Shown here: positions 17,173 through 23,807 of the stretch, piece by piece
Layout of the letters: each line of letters begins with the position of its first letter
Numbering within the stretch: the first letter of the stretch is position 1
Assembly (NCBI GenBank): GCA_036675645.1
Contig: JAKFEP010000014.1
Span: 1-27,411, forward strand
Direction: 5' to 3'
Origin: Methylotenera_A sp036675645
Lineage (GTDB): Bacteria; Pseudomonadota; Gammaproteobacteria; Burkholderiales; Methylophilaceae
DNA: 27,411 nucleotides
The notes under the pieces: model-generated
Told to the model about the DNA's origin: nothing
Database searches by the model: none
What the model saw: only the letters and a program-made list of their open reading frames with translations
Made by a program: the position numbers and the translations under genes

Positions 17173-18579
17173 TCATAGCCTCATAAAAAACTTCATGATT
17201 GTTATTAGATTAGATGCCTTATCTAAAGTTTCAGCATATTCTTTTGATGCCTCTGAGTCTACCACTATACCGCCTCCAGCATAAAAAATTAAATGGTTAT
17301 TCACGCATACTGCAGTACGGATGGCGATATTGCTGTCCATATTGCCATCAAAACCAATATAAGCAATGCTGCCGCAATAAATACCACGGCGGTGCGGCTC
17401 TAACTCTTCAATAATTTGCATCGCCCGTAACTTGGGCGCGCCAGTAATCGATCCGCCAGGAAAACTGTCACGCAATATATCTACTGCAGTCTTACCTGCT
17501 TTCAGCTTAGCCACCACAATACTGACTAAATGGTGCACGTTAGCAAAGCTTTGCAGTTGAAACAGTTTAGTTGCCTTTACTTGATTGCAGCTTTTACTTA
17601 AATCGTTACGCAGTAAATCCACAATCATCACATTCTCCGCTTTATCCTTAGCACTATGCAATAGCTCGTTTGAGTAAATCAAATCTAGAGCAACATCACT
17701 TGAACGTGGTCGCGTGCCTTTAATGGGGCGAGTTTCAACATGATTGCCGCTGACCTGGATAAAACGTTCTGGTGAGTGAGAAAGCACCTGAAAATGTACA
17801 TCATCGTTTAAAGGCAACTGCATGTAAGCCATAAATGGGGCCGGGCTATGTGTGCGTAGTTTTTTGTACATCTGCCAGCTATCCCCTTGTACTTTGGCAG
17901 AAAAACGCTGTGCTAGATTCACCTGGTAGCAATCGCCGGCACTAATATAGGCTTTGATTTTGGCAAAGGCTTGCTTATAAAGTGCCTCCGGCAAATTAGA
18001 TTCAATAGGCGATGTAACAATGAAAGGATGATCTTCCATTTTGGCTTGATACGGCAGTTCAAAACGTCGACATAAGCTTTCCCAATTAGTCTGGGTAGAT
18101 TCACAAAAACCATGCGAGACCAAGTGGCAAGTTTTTTCGTGATGATCGACCACGATTGCCCAATCGTAGATCCCAATCACCATTTCTGGTAGCTGCATGT
18201 CGTCGTTACTTAGATTGGCTAGCTTTTCCAGGCGGCGACCTAAATCATAGGAAAAATAACCCAATGCACCACCAGCAAAGGGAAAGTGCGTATGGGGTGC
18301 AGCATATTGGCTTAATAAGTTTTTTAAAAGCTCAAATGGGTTTTCATCAGATAGGTTAACTTCAGTAGCTTTGACTATTTCCGTCTGCTCCCCCTTAGTC
18401 ACTAGAGTCATAAATGGCTCTGCCACCATAATGTCGTAGCGACCATATTGGCTGCCTGGCAACCCTGTCGCAGCATCCAGCATCTGCCCACTGTCCAGCA
18501 ATATGGCCCATGGTTGATGTGCAATGCGCTCAAACAGCAGGCTACTGTCGTGATGGTATGGTAGTTGCTGGATTAACAT
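17173..18579 (-). CDS. pabB: Aminodeoxychorismate synthase component I (PabB)
   Basis: A 468-residue chorismate-binding enzyme. The motif RPIKGTRPR has Lys (about residue 287) where anthranilate synthase TrpE has Ala, which marks it as PabB rather than TrpE. FPGGSITGAPKLRAM, the SPERF segment and the C-terminal YAGGGIVVDS are also typical. With a glutaminase partner (not in this window) it makes 4-amino-4-deoxychorismate, the precursor of p-aminobenzoate, needed both for folate and for the arylamine of dephospho-H4MPT. The start at 18579 overlaps the stop of the upstream MfnF-like gene (ATGTTAA), implying coupled translation. A start at 18627 would add 16 residues lying inside the upstream gene. 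It is embedded in the C1 cofactor cluster. Confidence 0.93.
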   Translation of the reverse strand: MLIQQLPYHHDSSLLFERIAHQPWAILLDSGQMLDAATGLPGSQYGRYDIMVAEPFMTLVTKGEQTEIVKATEVNLSDENPFELLKNLLSQYAAPHTHFPFAGGALGYFSYDLGRRLEKLANLSNDDMQLPEMVIGIYDWAIVVDHHEKTCHLVSHGFCESTQTNWESLCRRFELPYQAKMEDHPFIVTSPIESNLPEALYKQAFAKIKAYISAGDCYQVNLAQRFSAKVQGDSWQMYKKLRTHSPAPFMAYMQLPLNDDVHFQVLSHSPERFIQVSGNHVETRPIKGTRPRSSDVALDLIYSNELLHSAKDKAENVMIVDLLRNDLSKSCNQVKATKLFQLQSFANVHHLVSIVVAKLKAGKTAVDILRDSFPGGSITGAPKLRAMQIIEELEPHRRGIYCGSIAYIGFDGNMDSNIAIRTAVCVNNHLIFYAGGGIVVDSEASKEYAETLDKASNLITIMKFFMRL

Positions 18580-19649
18580 ACTGTTGAATTTACGCGCAAA
18601 TATGCCACTGCGTAGGCAGGAAAGCATACATCAACGGCCTGCTGAGTTGTTGAATTGGCATGCCCTGTCGACCGCATGGATATCGCCTGGTAGGCAGGCA
18701 TGAAATGATGCCTCAAATCGTCAGCAATGGCTTTTACCATAAAACTCCCAGCGCCAGCGCCGATAATCGTCATATTTGGTTTCAGATGCTTGAGTATGGC
18801 AGTTTTAATTTGCCGCAACTGTAAGTTACGACAAGCATGTGCCAACTTGATCCACTTTTGACCATCTTCATTAAAATCGTGTTCATTTACGTCGCGGCCT
18901 ATCATTCTTGCCAGTCTACGAGCAGATTCTAGCGGTGTTTTTCCCTTGCCATCGGCGCTATCAGCCATGTCATATTCTGGCGCAAGCTTGCCTGTCAGTC
19001 GATAAACATCGGCCATGCTGGCAAAGTACTCAGCCGCGACATTCGTTTCGTTGCCTTCAAACTCCAATTTTTGTGCCAATGCCATCACTGGTGTACGAAC
19101 CACGCCGGTATAGACGAGATTATCAGCTTGCATGCGATAGGCATCCGATAAACCATCACAAAGCACTTTGCCGCCCTCAATGGCAATAATATCGGTTGTG
19201 GTACTGCCAACATCTACAAACAGTGCATCTCGCATATGCAGAGCAAGCGCGCTGGCGCTGGCATGCCAATTGGTTGAAGCAATGTTATCTGTGACTGCTG
19301 CAACACCTTGTAGCGGCACAAATCCGATATTAGCCGCATAAAACAGCGTCTGTTCGCCCAGCAAATCAGTAGCGACTTTGGCAATTTCGCACACACCTTG
19401 GTGTCGATTTTCAAATAAATCTACCAGCTCACCCGTCATGGTAATCGCATGGCATGCGCTGGAAGATCCTATCTTAAAGATTTGGAGAACATCTACAATC
19501 GCTCGCTGCAAATAATCAAGCCCTTTCCACAGTGGACAAGGCAATTGCAGGCTGCTAATGACCTGGCCGTTAGCATCCAAGAGCACTGCCTTTAAGTGCG
19601 CACCACCGATATCCCAACCAATAACATTAGAAGTCATATTAGATGCCAT
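18573..19649 (-). CDS. H4MPT-linked C1 pathway protein, ASKHA/hydantoinase-like, MfnF-like
   Basis: A 358-residue protein of the hydantoinase/oxoprolinase-like group found beside H4MPT genes. It has an N-terminal GWDIGGAHLKAVLLD phosphate-binding loop of the actin/hexokinase fold, a middle DVGSTTTDIIAIEGG loop and a late IIGAGAGSF glycine motif. In Methanocaldococcus, MfnF, which I recall as belonging to this family, joins a furan diphosphate to tyramine in methanofuran synthesis. The equivalent step for methylofuran is therefore inferred here. The ATG at 19649 overlaps the upstream stop by one base (TAATG), indicating coupling. An ATG 12 bases downstream is also possible. Confidence 0.78.
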   Translation of the reverse strand: MASNMTSNVIGWDIGGAHLKAVLLDANGQVISSLQLPCPLWKGLDYLQRAIVDVLQIFKIGSSSACHAITMTGELVDLFENRHQGVCEIAKVATDLLGEQTLFYAANIGFVPLQGVAAVTDNIASTNWHASASALALHMRDALFVDVGSTTTDIIAIEGGKVLCDGLSDAYRMQADNLVYTGVVRTPVMALAQKLEFEGNETNVAAEYFASMADVYRLTGKLAPEYDMADSADGKGKTPLESARRLARMIGRDVNEHDFNEDGQKWIKLAHACRNLQLRQIKTAILKHLKPNMTIIGAGAGSFMVKAIADDLRHHFMPAYQAISMRSTGHANSTTQQAVDVCFPAYAVAYLRVNSTVC

Positions 19650-20665
19650 TAGACATTGATACTCACTGGATTTATTTGCAAAGTTGGCCACCTATAATCG
19701 GGCTGATCCAATGTATTGATAATCAACTCAGCTGGGTTGGCACCAATAGATTCATGTAAGCCGATATAAGCGGTGGTCAGGCGCGGGTTAATTTCCACCA
19801 CAACAACCTCATCACCATCCACAATCACATCAATACCGACATAACCCGCCAAATTGGGCAGTGCTTGCGCTATTTTATTGGCAATAAACTCAAATTGCGG
19901 CCAATAATCGCGCATGCCATTAATCACCCCACCAGTATAGCTAAGCTTTTGATGTTGAATTTTAATGTGTTGTGTATTACAACTTAATAATTGCGCTTTT
20001 CCGTGTTGCATCACACAAGAGATACTACCCGCGTCACCAGCCTGAAAAGGCTGTATCACGTGCGACATTTGCTTGTGATTAGCTATTATCCAGCCCTCTA
20101 AATCACCTGCGTTGTTAAAACATACCGTGTCACTACAACCTGCGCCATCATTGGGTTTAGCCAACCAAACCTGGTGATTTTTTGGCCAATTTTCCAAGGT
20201 GTAGGTAGGAATACTGGCAATACCCGCGGCTTCCAAAGCGAAGTAGGTATCCATTTTTTTACTGGCAACTTCAATTGAGCCAAGCCCACAACCCAATAGC
20301 AGTGGATCTTGCAGGCCATTTGAACTAGGCTTTTCGGCCATTTGCGTGAGTTTTTTAAGTATACCGCCGGTTTCTGGTGCAATTAGCCACACCGCATCTG
20401 CAGCCTGCATCTGCGCTTGCCATATATCCCAGACATCCTCATGTTTGTTAACCCCAATGCTGGTGAAAAATTCGCTAAAAGCAAAGCTATCTTTAACCAA
20501 ACGTAAATCGATTGTTGTGCTTATTTCGTAAGGCAACTCGCTCAGATCTTTTAGCAGCGCATCGCGCATCAACACGCCCTCTTTTAGCAGGCTTTCTGGT
20601 AGCGCTTCAGCACACAAACCACCGCCAGTGATAAACTCGCATACAAATATTTTCTTAATTGGCAT
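19649..20665 (-). CDS. ATP-grasp ligase, MfnD-like (tyramine/tyrosine-glutamate ligase candidate)
   Basis: A 338-residue ATP-grasp protein. The N-terminus IFVCEFITGGG is the hallmark of the COG1821-type ligases. A glycine-rich ATP loop AKPNDGAGCSD lies at about 169-179 and the metal-binding VEINPRLTTAY at about 290-299. In methanogens this family includes MfnD, which links glutamate to tyramine in methanofuran synthesis. In methylotrophs the product would belong to methylofuran. The ATG at 20665 fits the conserved start, and an earlier in-frame TTG at 20689 would run into the divergent gene. It is first in a tightly overlapping run (this gene, MfnF-like, pabB) and starts 15 bp from the divergent HisA-like gene, so its promoter must lie within that gene. 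Confidence 0.8.
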   Translation of the reverse strand: MPIKKIFVCEFITGGGLCAEALPESLLKEGVLMRDALLKDLSELPYEISTTIDLRLVKDSFAFSEFFTSIGVNKHEDVWDIWQAQMQAADAVWLIAPETGGILKKLTQMAEKPSSNGLQDPLLLGCGLGSIEVASKKMDTYFALEAAGIASIPTYTLENWPKNHQVWLAKPNDGAGCSDTVCFNNAGDLEGWIIANHKQMSHVIQPFQAGDAGSISCVMQHGKAQLLSCNTQHIKIQHQKLSYTGGVINGMRDYWPQFEFIANKIAQALPNLAGYVGIDVIVDGDEVVVVEINPRLTTAYIGLHESIGANPAELIINTLDQPDYRWPTLQINPVSINV

Positions 20666-20680
20666 AGTTACGAAAGGTTG

Positions 20681-21415
20681 ATGTTGCAAGTCATTCCCGT
20701 TATCGATTTAAAGCAAGGTCCACTAAACGAATGTCATGTCGTGCATGCCAAACATGGTCAGCGTGCCAGTTACCAGCCGATCAAGTCCATTTTAAGCGAC
20801 GCTAGTGATGTTTTTAGTGTGGTAGAAGGCTTATTAAAATTATACCCATTTCGTACCATCTACATCGCGGATATTGATGCCATTTCTAATACTGGCAACC
20901 ATTTTGAGAAAATTGAATTACTCAGTGACCAGTATCCGCAGGTGGTTTGGTGGGTAGATAACGGTGTGCGCAATGCCAATGCACACATTTTGCATGCCCC
21001 GCAAGCCAATATTCGTGCAGTGTTTGGCAGTGAGAATATTCATAGCTTGCAAGATTACCAGGCTGTGAGTGATACATATACCAGCCGACAGGTGCTATCG
21101 CTGGACAAGTTGGATAACACAGAGCTAGGGGCGCCAGAACTTTATACCACAGGCTTGTATTGGCCAGATGATGCGGTTTGTATGACACTTAATCATGTGG
21201 GCAGTAAACTGGGGCCAGATGTCGTTCGCTTAGAAAGCTTAATGCAGCTTAACCTTTCACGAAAAAAGCCAGGCAATATTTTTGCGGCGGGTGGCGTGCG
21301 TAATATTGATGATTTACTGCAACTAAAGCAGCTTGGCATCGCCGGTGCACTGGTAGCGAGCGCGCTACACAACGGTGAAATTACAGCCCAACAATTATCA
21401 ATACTCGCGCAGTGA
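20681..21415 (+). CDS. HisA-like (beta/alpha)8-barrel protein of the C1 cofactor cluster
   Basis: This 244-residue protein is related to phosphoribosylformimino-AICAR ribotide isomerase. The two HisA catalytic aspartates have counterparts, Asp9 in VIPVIDLKQG and Asp142 in VLSLDKLD. Two C-terminal phosphate-binding stretches, FAAGGVRNIDDL and GALVASALH, are also present. It is not a normal hisA: there are no his neighbours and several HisA segments differ (VVHAKHGQRASY, WWVDNGVRN). Proteins of this kind occur in H4MPT/methanofuran gene clusters of methanogens and methylotrophs with no firm function that I know of. It is the only plus-strand gene in the island. The ATG at 20681 is preferred to the TTG one codon upstream. 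The AAAGG before it is unusually close (about 3 bases). Confidence 0.78.
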   Translation: MLQVIPVIDLKQGPLNECHVVHAKHGQRASYQPIKSILSDASDVFSVVEGLLKLYPFRTIYIADIDAISNTGNHFEKIELLSDQYPQVVWWVDNGVRNANAHILHAPQANIRAVFGSENIHSLQDYQAVSDTYTSRQVLSLDKLDNTELGAPELYTTGLYWPDDAVCMTLNHVGSKLGPDVVRLESLMQLNLSRKKPGNIFAAGGVRNIDDLLQLKQLGIAGALVASALHNGEITAQQLSILAQ

Positions 21416-21506
21416 CAAATTAAACTTTACAACGTCCTCTCCTGCAGCTTGATGCTTATTGGCCTGCAGAATACGAGTGGTGGTGTACTGAAAACCTTGG
21501 CCTGTC

Positions 21507-21531
21507 CCAATTAATCGGGCTTTTTAATTGG
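21507..21531. terminator. Weak AT-rich hairpin between the HisA-like gene and fae
   Basis: An 8-bp perfect inverted repeat (CCAATTAA, 9-base spacer, TTAATTGG) lies between two convergent genes. It is the only hairpin in the 123-bp gap. It has no good T run, so it is a weak terminator at best. Confidence 0.35.
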
Positions 21532-21538
21532 AACATAC

Positions 21539-22075
21539 TTACTTTGCCTGGAATGGATGCGTCGAGTCTTTGTAATTTTTGAGCAGATCATCTACTTTAG
21601 GCTCACGTGCCACGGCATTCTTAATGGCCTGCTTAGTGGCTCTATAGTTCCAATCCTGTACCCGCCTGTCATCGTCCGCTTTACGGTCTATAAACACGCC
21701 TACGCAAATAAACACATCATCGGCCTCATCTTTAGGGATCGTTCCATCAGCAACACAATCCATCACCGCCATTGAGACACCGCGTTGCGCTGGGCCAAAC
21801 ATCTGTAGTGCCTGCTTGCCATTTTTAATCGTCACTTTATTAAACATAACGGTAGCTGGCTTGGTCATCATATTCGGTGCTGTAATTGCCAGTAAACCAT
21901 TAGCGCCATCTTTCTGGTCAGTCAGCGCGCGACAGAATGCCTGCTCTGCATAACTGCCTCGCGGCCCCATTACAAGGTCAATATGCGCTACATTAAGCAA
22001 ATCCAGACCATGGCCATCAGCACGGTCTTCAATAACGAGCGCTTCTCCTACGAGTACACGGTCAATCACTGCCAT
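21539..22075 (-). CDS. fae: Formaldehyde-activating enzyme family protein (divergent Fae)
   Basis: A 178-residue Fae-family protein. Fae condenses formaldehyde with H4MPT to methylene-H4MPT. Recognisable family blocks are VAHIDLVMGPRGS with catalytic His31, VMFNKVTI, QMFGPAQRGVSMAVMD and the C-terminal STHPF. Two features differ from the canonical Methylobacterium enzyme as I remember it: about nine extra residues before the catalytic His (EDRADGHGLDLLN region) and replacement of the FIHWEA motif by FIDRKA. It may thus be a paralogue. The start at 22075 is fixed by a strong AAGGAGAA 5 bases upstream, and the frame extending further upstream is not conserved. It lies after hxlB but beyond a terminator, with its own promoter motif. 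Confidence 0.85.
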   Translation of the reverse strand: MAVIDRVLVGEALVIEDRADGHGLDLLNVAHIDLVMGPRGSYAEQAFCRALTDQKDGANGLLAITAPNMMTKPATVMFNKVTIKNGKQALQMFGPAQRGVSMAVMDCVADGTIPKDEADDVFICVGVFIDRKADDDRRVQDWNYRATKQAIKNAVAREPKVDDLLKNYKDSTHPFQAK

Positions 22076-22102
22076 TTTTATTCTCCTTTTTAAAAAAATT
22101 GA

Positions 22103-22130
22103 ATTAGTTTTGCAGCTTAAAATTTGACAA
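22103..22130 (-). promoter_or_regulatory. Candidate promoter of fae
   Basis: On the minus strand TTGTCA (22125-22130) is followed after 16 bases by ACTAAT (22103-22108), just downstream of the hxlB terminator and 27 bases before the fae start. The matches are five and four of six. Confidence 0.4.
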
Positions 22131-22170
22131 CTTAGCAATATAAAAGTGCAGGCATTTCCAGGCAGACGAA

Positions 22171-22197
22171 AAAAAACGAGTGGCGTAACCACTCGTT
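22171..22197 (-). terminator. Rho-independent terminator after hxlB
   Basis: On the minus strand a perfect 9-bp stem (AACGAGTGG, 5-base loop, CCACTCGTT) runs directly into a tract of eight U in total. It lies 26 bases after the hxlB stop and separates it from fae. Confidence 0.88.
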
Positions 22198-22223
22198 GCA
22201 ATGAGCCGCTTAATGTAGAAGTA

Positions 22224-22760
22224 TTATTCTAAATTGGCGTGAATCGCGCGCATACCTTCTTCAGTCAAACCCTTGGCAAAGATATTATCCGCAATTATCG
22301 CTTCTAGATAAATCAATGTTGAAAGCTCAAATTGTGAGCCCATAGGCATACCCTGTGTGAGCGGGAAGCTAGCATCGTTGCCGATTTGAATCGTTAAGTC
22401 AGCCACGTCAGCCATAGCTGACGATTTTTTCATCGAAACTACAGCCAATTTAGCACCTACAGATTTGGCTTTTTTCACAAATGGCAACAATGTCTCTGTT
22501 CCGCCAGAACCTGAAACCAAAATCAATAAATCGCCAGCTTTAATAGCTGGGGTCACTACTTCACCTATCATGCTGACGTTGTAGCCAGAGTGCACCAAAC
22601 GCATGGCAAAAAAGCGCGACACTAACAATGAACGACCTGCGCCGCCAATGAATATGCGGCCTGCAGCGTCAACCAACTGCATTAATTTAGCTGCGTTACT
22701 TTTGTCTGTTTCAGACAAAATAGTGGTTAAACGATCCAAAATAAGTTTTTGACTATCCAT
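22224..22760 (-). CDS. hxlB: 6-phospho-3-hexuloisomerase (RuMP pathway)
   Basis: A 178-residue SIS-domain isomerase that turns hexulose 6-phosphate into fructose 6-phosphate, the second step of formaldehyde assimilation by the ribulose monophosphate cycle. The sugar-phosphate-binding motifs are IFIGGAGRSLLVSRFFAMRL near the N-terminus and LLILVSGSGGTET in the middle. The C-terminal GMPMGSQFE is typical of this enzyme. TGAGGAAAA precedes the ATG at good spacing. It lies directly after hxlA, but a strong hairpin with a U tract sits between them, which may lower its expression relative to hxlA. Confidence 0.95.
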   Translation of the reverse strand: MDSQKLILDRLTTILSETDKSNAAKLMQLVDAAGRIFIGGAGRSLLVSRFFAMRLVHSGYNVSMIGEVVTPAIKAGDLLILVSGSGGTETLLPFVKKAKSVGAKLAVVSMKKSSAMADVADLTIQIGNDASFPLTQGMPMGSQFELSTLIYLEAIIADNIFAKGLTEEGMRAIHANLE

Positions 22761-22781
22761 ATTATTTTCCTCAAATTATAT

Positions 22782-22815
22782 AAAAAATCCCGACGCATCA
22801 CTGGGTCGGGATTTT
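22782..22815 (-). terminator. Intercistronic terminator/attenuator between hxlA and hxlB
   Basis: On the minus strand an 11-bp stem (AAAATCCCGAC with GTCGGGATTTT) closes a 10-base loop and is followed by TTTATATAA. Together this is a good Rho-independent terminator placed 22 bases before hxlB. Partial read-through would set the hxlA:hxlB ratio. Confidence 0.8.
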
Positions 22816-22871
22816 AAATTGCTCATGTCAATAATTGCTTATTGATACAGGGTTTAATTAAAACAGTTTAA

Positions 22872-23504
22872 TTAAGCGTGAGCGATTTTTGTGATTTCAG
22901 CAGCAGAAGCAGCAGGGTCAGCAGCACCGTAGATAGCAGCACCAGCTACGATGATTGTTGCGCCAGCGTCACGTACTTGTGCAGCTGTAGCCGCTTTAAC
23001 GCCACCAGCAACAGAGATTTCTAAACCTAAGCCTAAACCAGCAACCATAGCTAAGTCAGCAAATGGTGTTTGGCCAGCAGCTTGTTGGTCTAAACCAGTG
23101 TGCACGCCAATGATGTGTGCGCCTAATTTAGCCACTTCACGTGTACGTGCTTCTTTGTCAGCAACGTTGATCAAGTCAACTTGTGCTTTTTTGCCGTATT
23201 TGTTGGCAACATCGATAATACCTTTGATTGTACCGATATCAGCACAACCTAAAACTGTACAGATGTCTGCACCAGCTTTGTAGAATGGCTCAGCTTCGTA
23301 GAAGCCAGCGTCCATTGTTTTTAAGTCAACTAAGATTTTGTTGTTTGGAAATTTAGCGCGCAATGTTTCAAGCATTTTGATACCGTTGTGCTTGATGCAT
23401 GGTGTGCCGATTTCTAAGATGTCAACGTGTGGTGCAACTGTTGTAGCCAATGCTACTGTTGCGTCAAAATCTAATGAATCTAATGCCATTTGGGTTTGTG
23501 CCAT
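22872..23504 (-). CDS. hxlA: 3-hexulose-6-phosphate synthase (RuMP pathway)
   Basis: A 210-residue (beta/alpha)8 enzyme of the orotidine decarboxylase suprafamily. The family signature Asp-x-Lys-x-x-Asp is present as VDLKTMDAG (Asp60, Lys62, Asp65). Later motifs IIGVHTGLDQQ and ISVAGGVKAAT also fit. It adds formaldehyde to ribulose 5-phosphate and is the entry reaction of RuMP assimilation. GGAGAG lies 7 bases before the ATG. Codon use is visibly restricted (repeated GCA, GCT, GGT), as in a very highly expressed gene. A promoter with a flanking inverted repeat and a leader of about 190 bases lies upstream. Confidence 0.97.
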   Translation of the reverse strand: MAQTQMALDSLDFDATVALATTVAPHVDILEIGTPCIKHNGIKMLETLRAKFPNNKILVDLKTMDAGFYEAEPFYKAGADICTVLGCADIGTIKGIIDVANKYGKKAQVDLINVADKEARTREVAKLGAHIIGVHTGLDQQAAGQTPFADLAMVAGLGLGLEISVAGGVKAATAAQVRDAGATIIVAGAAIYGAADPAASAAEITKIAHA

Positions 23505-23701
23505 GGTGAACTCTCCGATTAAAAATTTTTATTTAAGATTAATATTTAAAACTCAAAAACTTAATGTTTTAAGTTAAATAATTATTGTAATTATTTGAAT
23601 AATTACGTTTTTACTACTAGCTAACAACTAAAATCGTTTTTGCTAACATCGCCAGCAGCTAGGCTGTGATTGACGTTTAGCTCATTTAAGCTGAGCCGTA
23701 C

Positions 23702-23730
23702 ATATTAAGTGTCAAGCCGGCTAATGTCAA
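23702..23730 (-). promoter_or_regulatory. Promoter of hxlA
   Basis: On the minus strand a perfect TTGACA (23725-23730) is followed after 17 bases by TAATAT (23702-23707, four of six). A second TTGACA copy sits 15 bases downstream at 23710-23715, inside the spacer. The predicted transcript start near 23695 gives a leader of about 190 bases. Confidence 0.6.
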
Positions 23731-23770
23731 TGTTAAACCGTAATTATTACAAACTGACTACGGTTTAACA
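23731..23770. promoter_or_regulatory. Perfect 12-bp inverted repeat abutting the hxlA -35: candidate operator
   Basis: TGTTAAACCGTA and TACGGTTTAACA form a perfect 12-bp inverted repeat with a 16-base spacer. The inner edge touches the -35 hexamer of hxlA. There is no U tract on either side and the spacer is long, so a protein-binding site fits better than a terminator for tal. Half-site centres lie near -41 and -69 from the predicted transcript start, positions used by activators. Confidence 0.5.
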
Positions 23771-23807
23771 TAACTTTGCTAAGCTTAAAGCTTATTGTTT
23801 TGTTGAC

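Larger units (their letters stand above)
23505..23807. other. Intergenic region between tal and hxlA (303 bp)
   Basis: This gap holds no convincing gene. It contains the hxlA promoter (23702-23730), the perfect inverted repeat at 23731-23770 and a small hairpin at the expected transcript start (GCTCA/TGAGC, 23680-23696). Then comes a very AT-rich stretch (about 23520-23640) with several short overlapping inverted repeats of the AATTATT type. No clear terminator for tal is seen. A short repeat TAAGCTT/AAGCTTA at 23780-23794 follows the tal stop but lacks a U tract. Confidence 0.7.

Noticed and set aside
17173..18579. Identification as anthranilate synthase TrpE
   Set aside because: The diagnostic residue is Lys in PIKGT, as in PabB, and there are no trp neighbours.
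18580..18627. Upstream start of pabB adding 16 residues
   Set aside because: The extension is encoded inside the preceding gene and is not PabB-like. The ATG at 18579 gives the typical coupled overlap.
22076..22201. N-terminal extension of the Fae frame
   Set aside because: The strong AAGGAGAA site and conserved MAVIDRVLVGEAL start fix the gene at 22075. The extra codons run through the promoter and terminator region.
23731..23770. Inverted repeat as a terminator of tal
   Set aside because: A 16-base loop and no U run on either strand. It abuts a -35 box, so an operator reading was preferred, although termination is not excluded.
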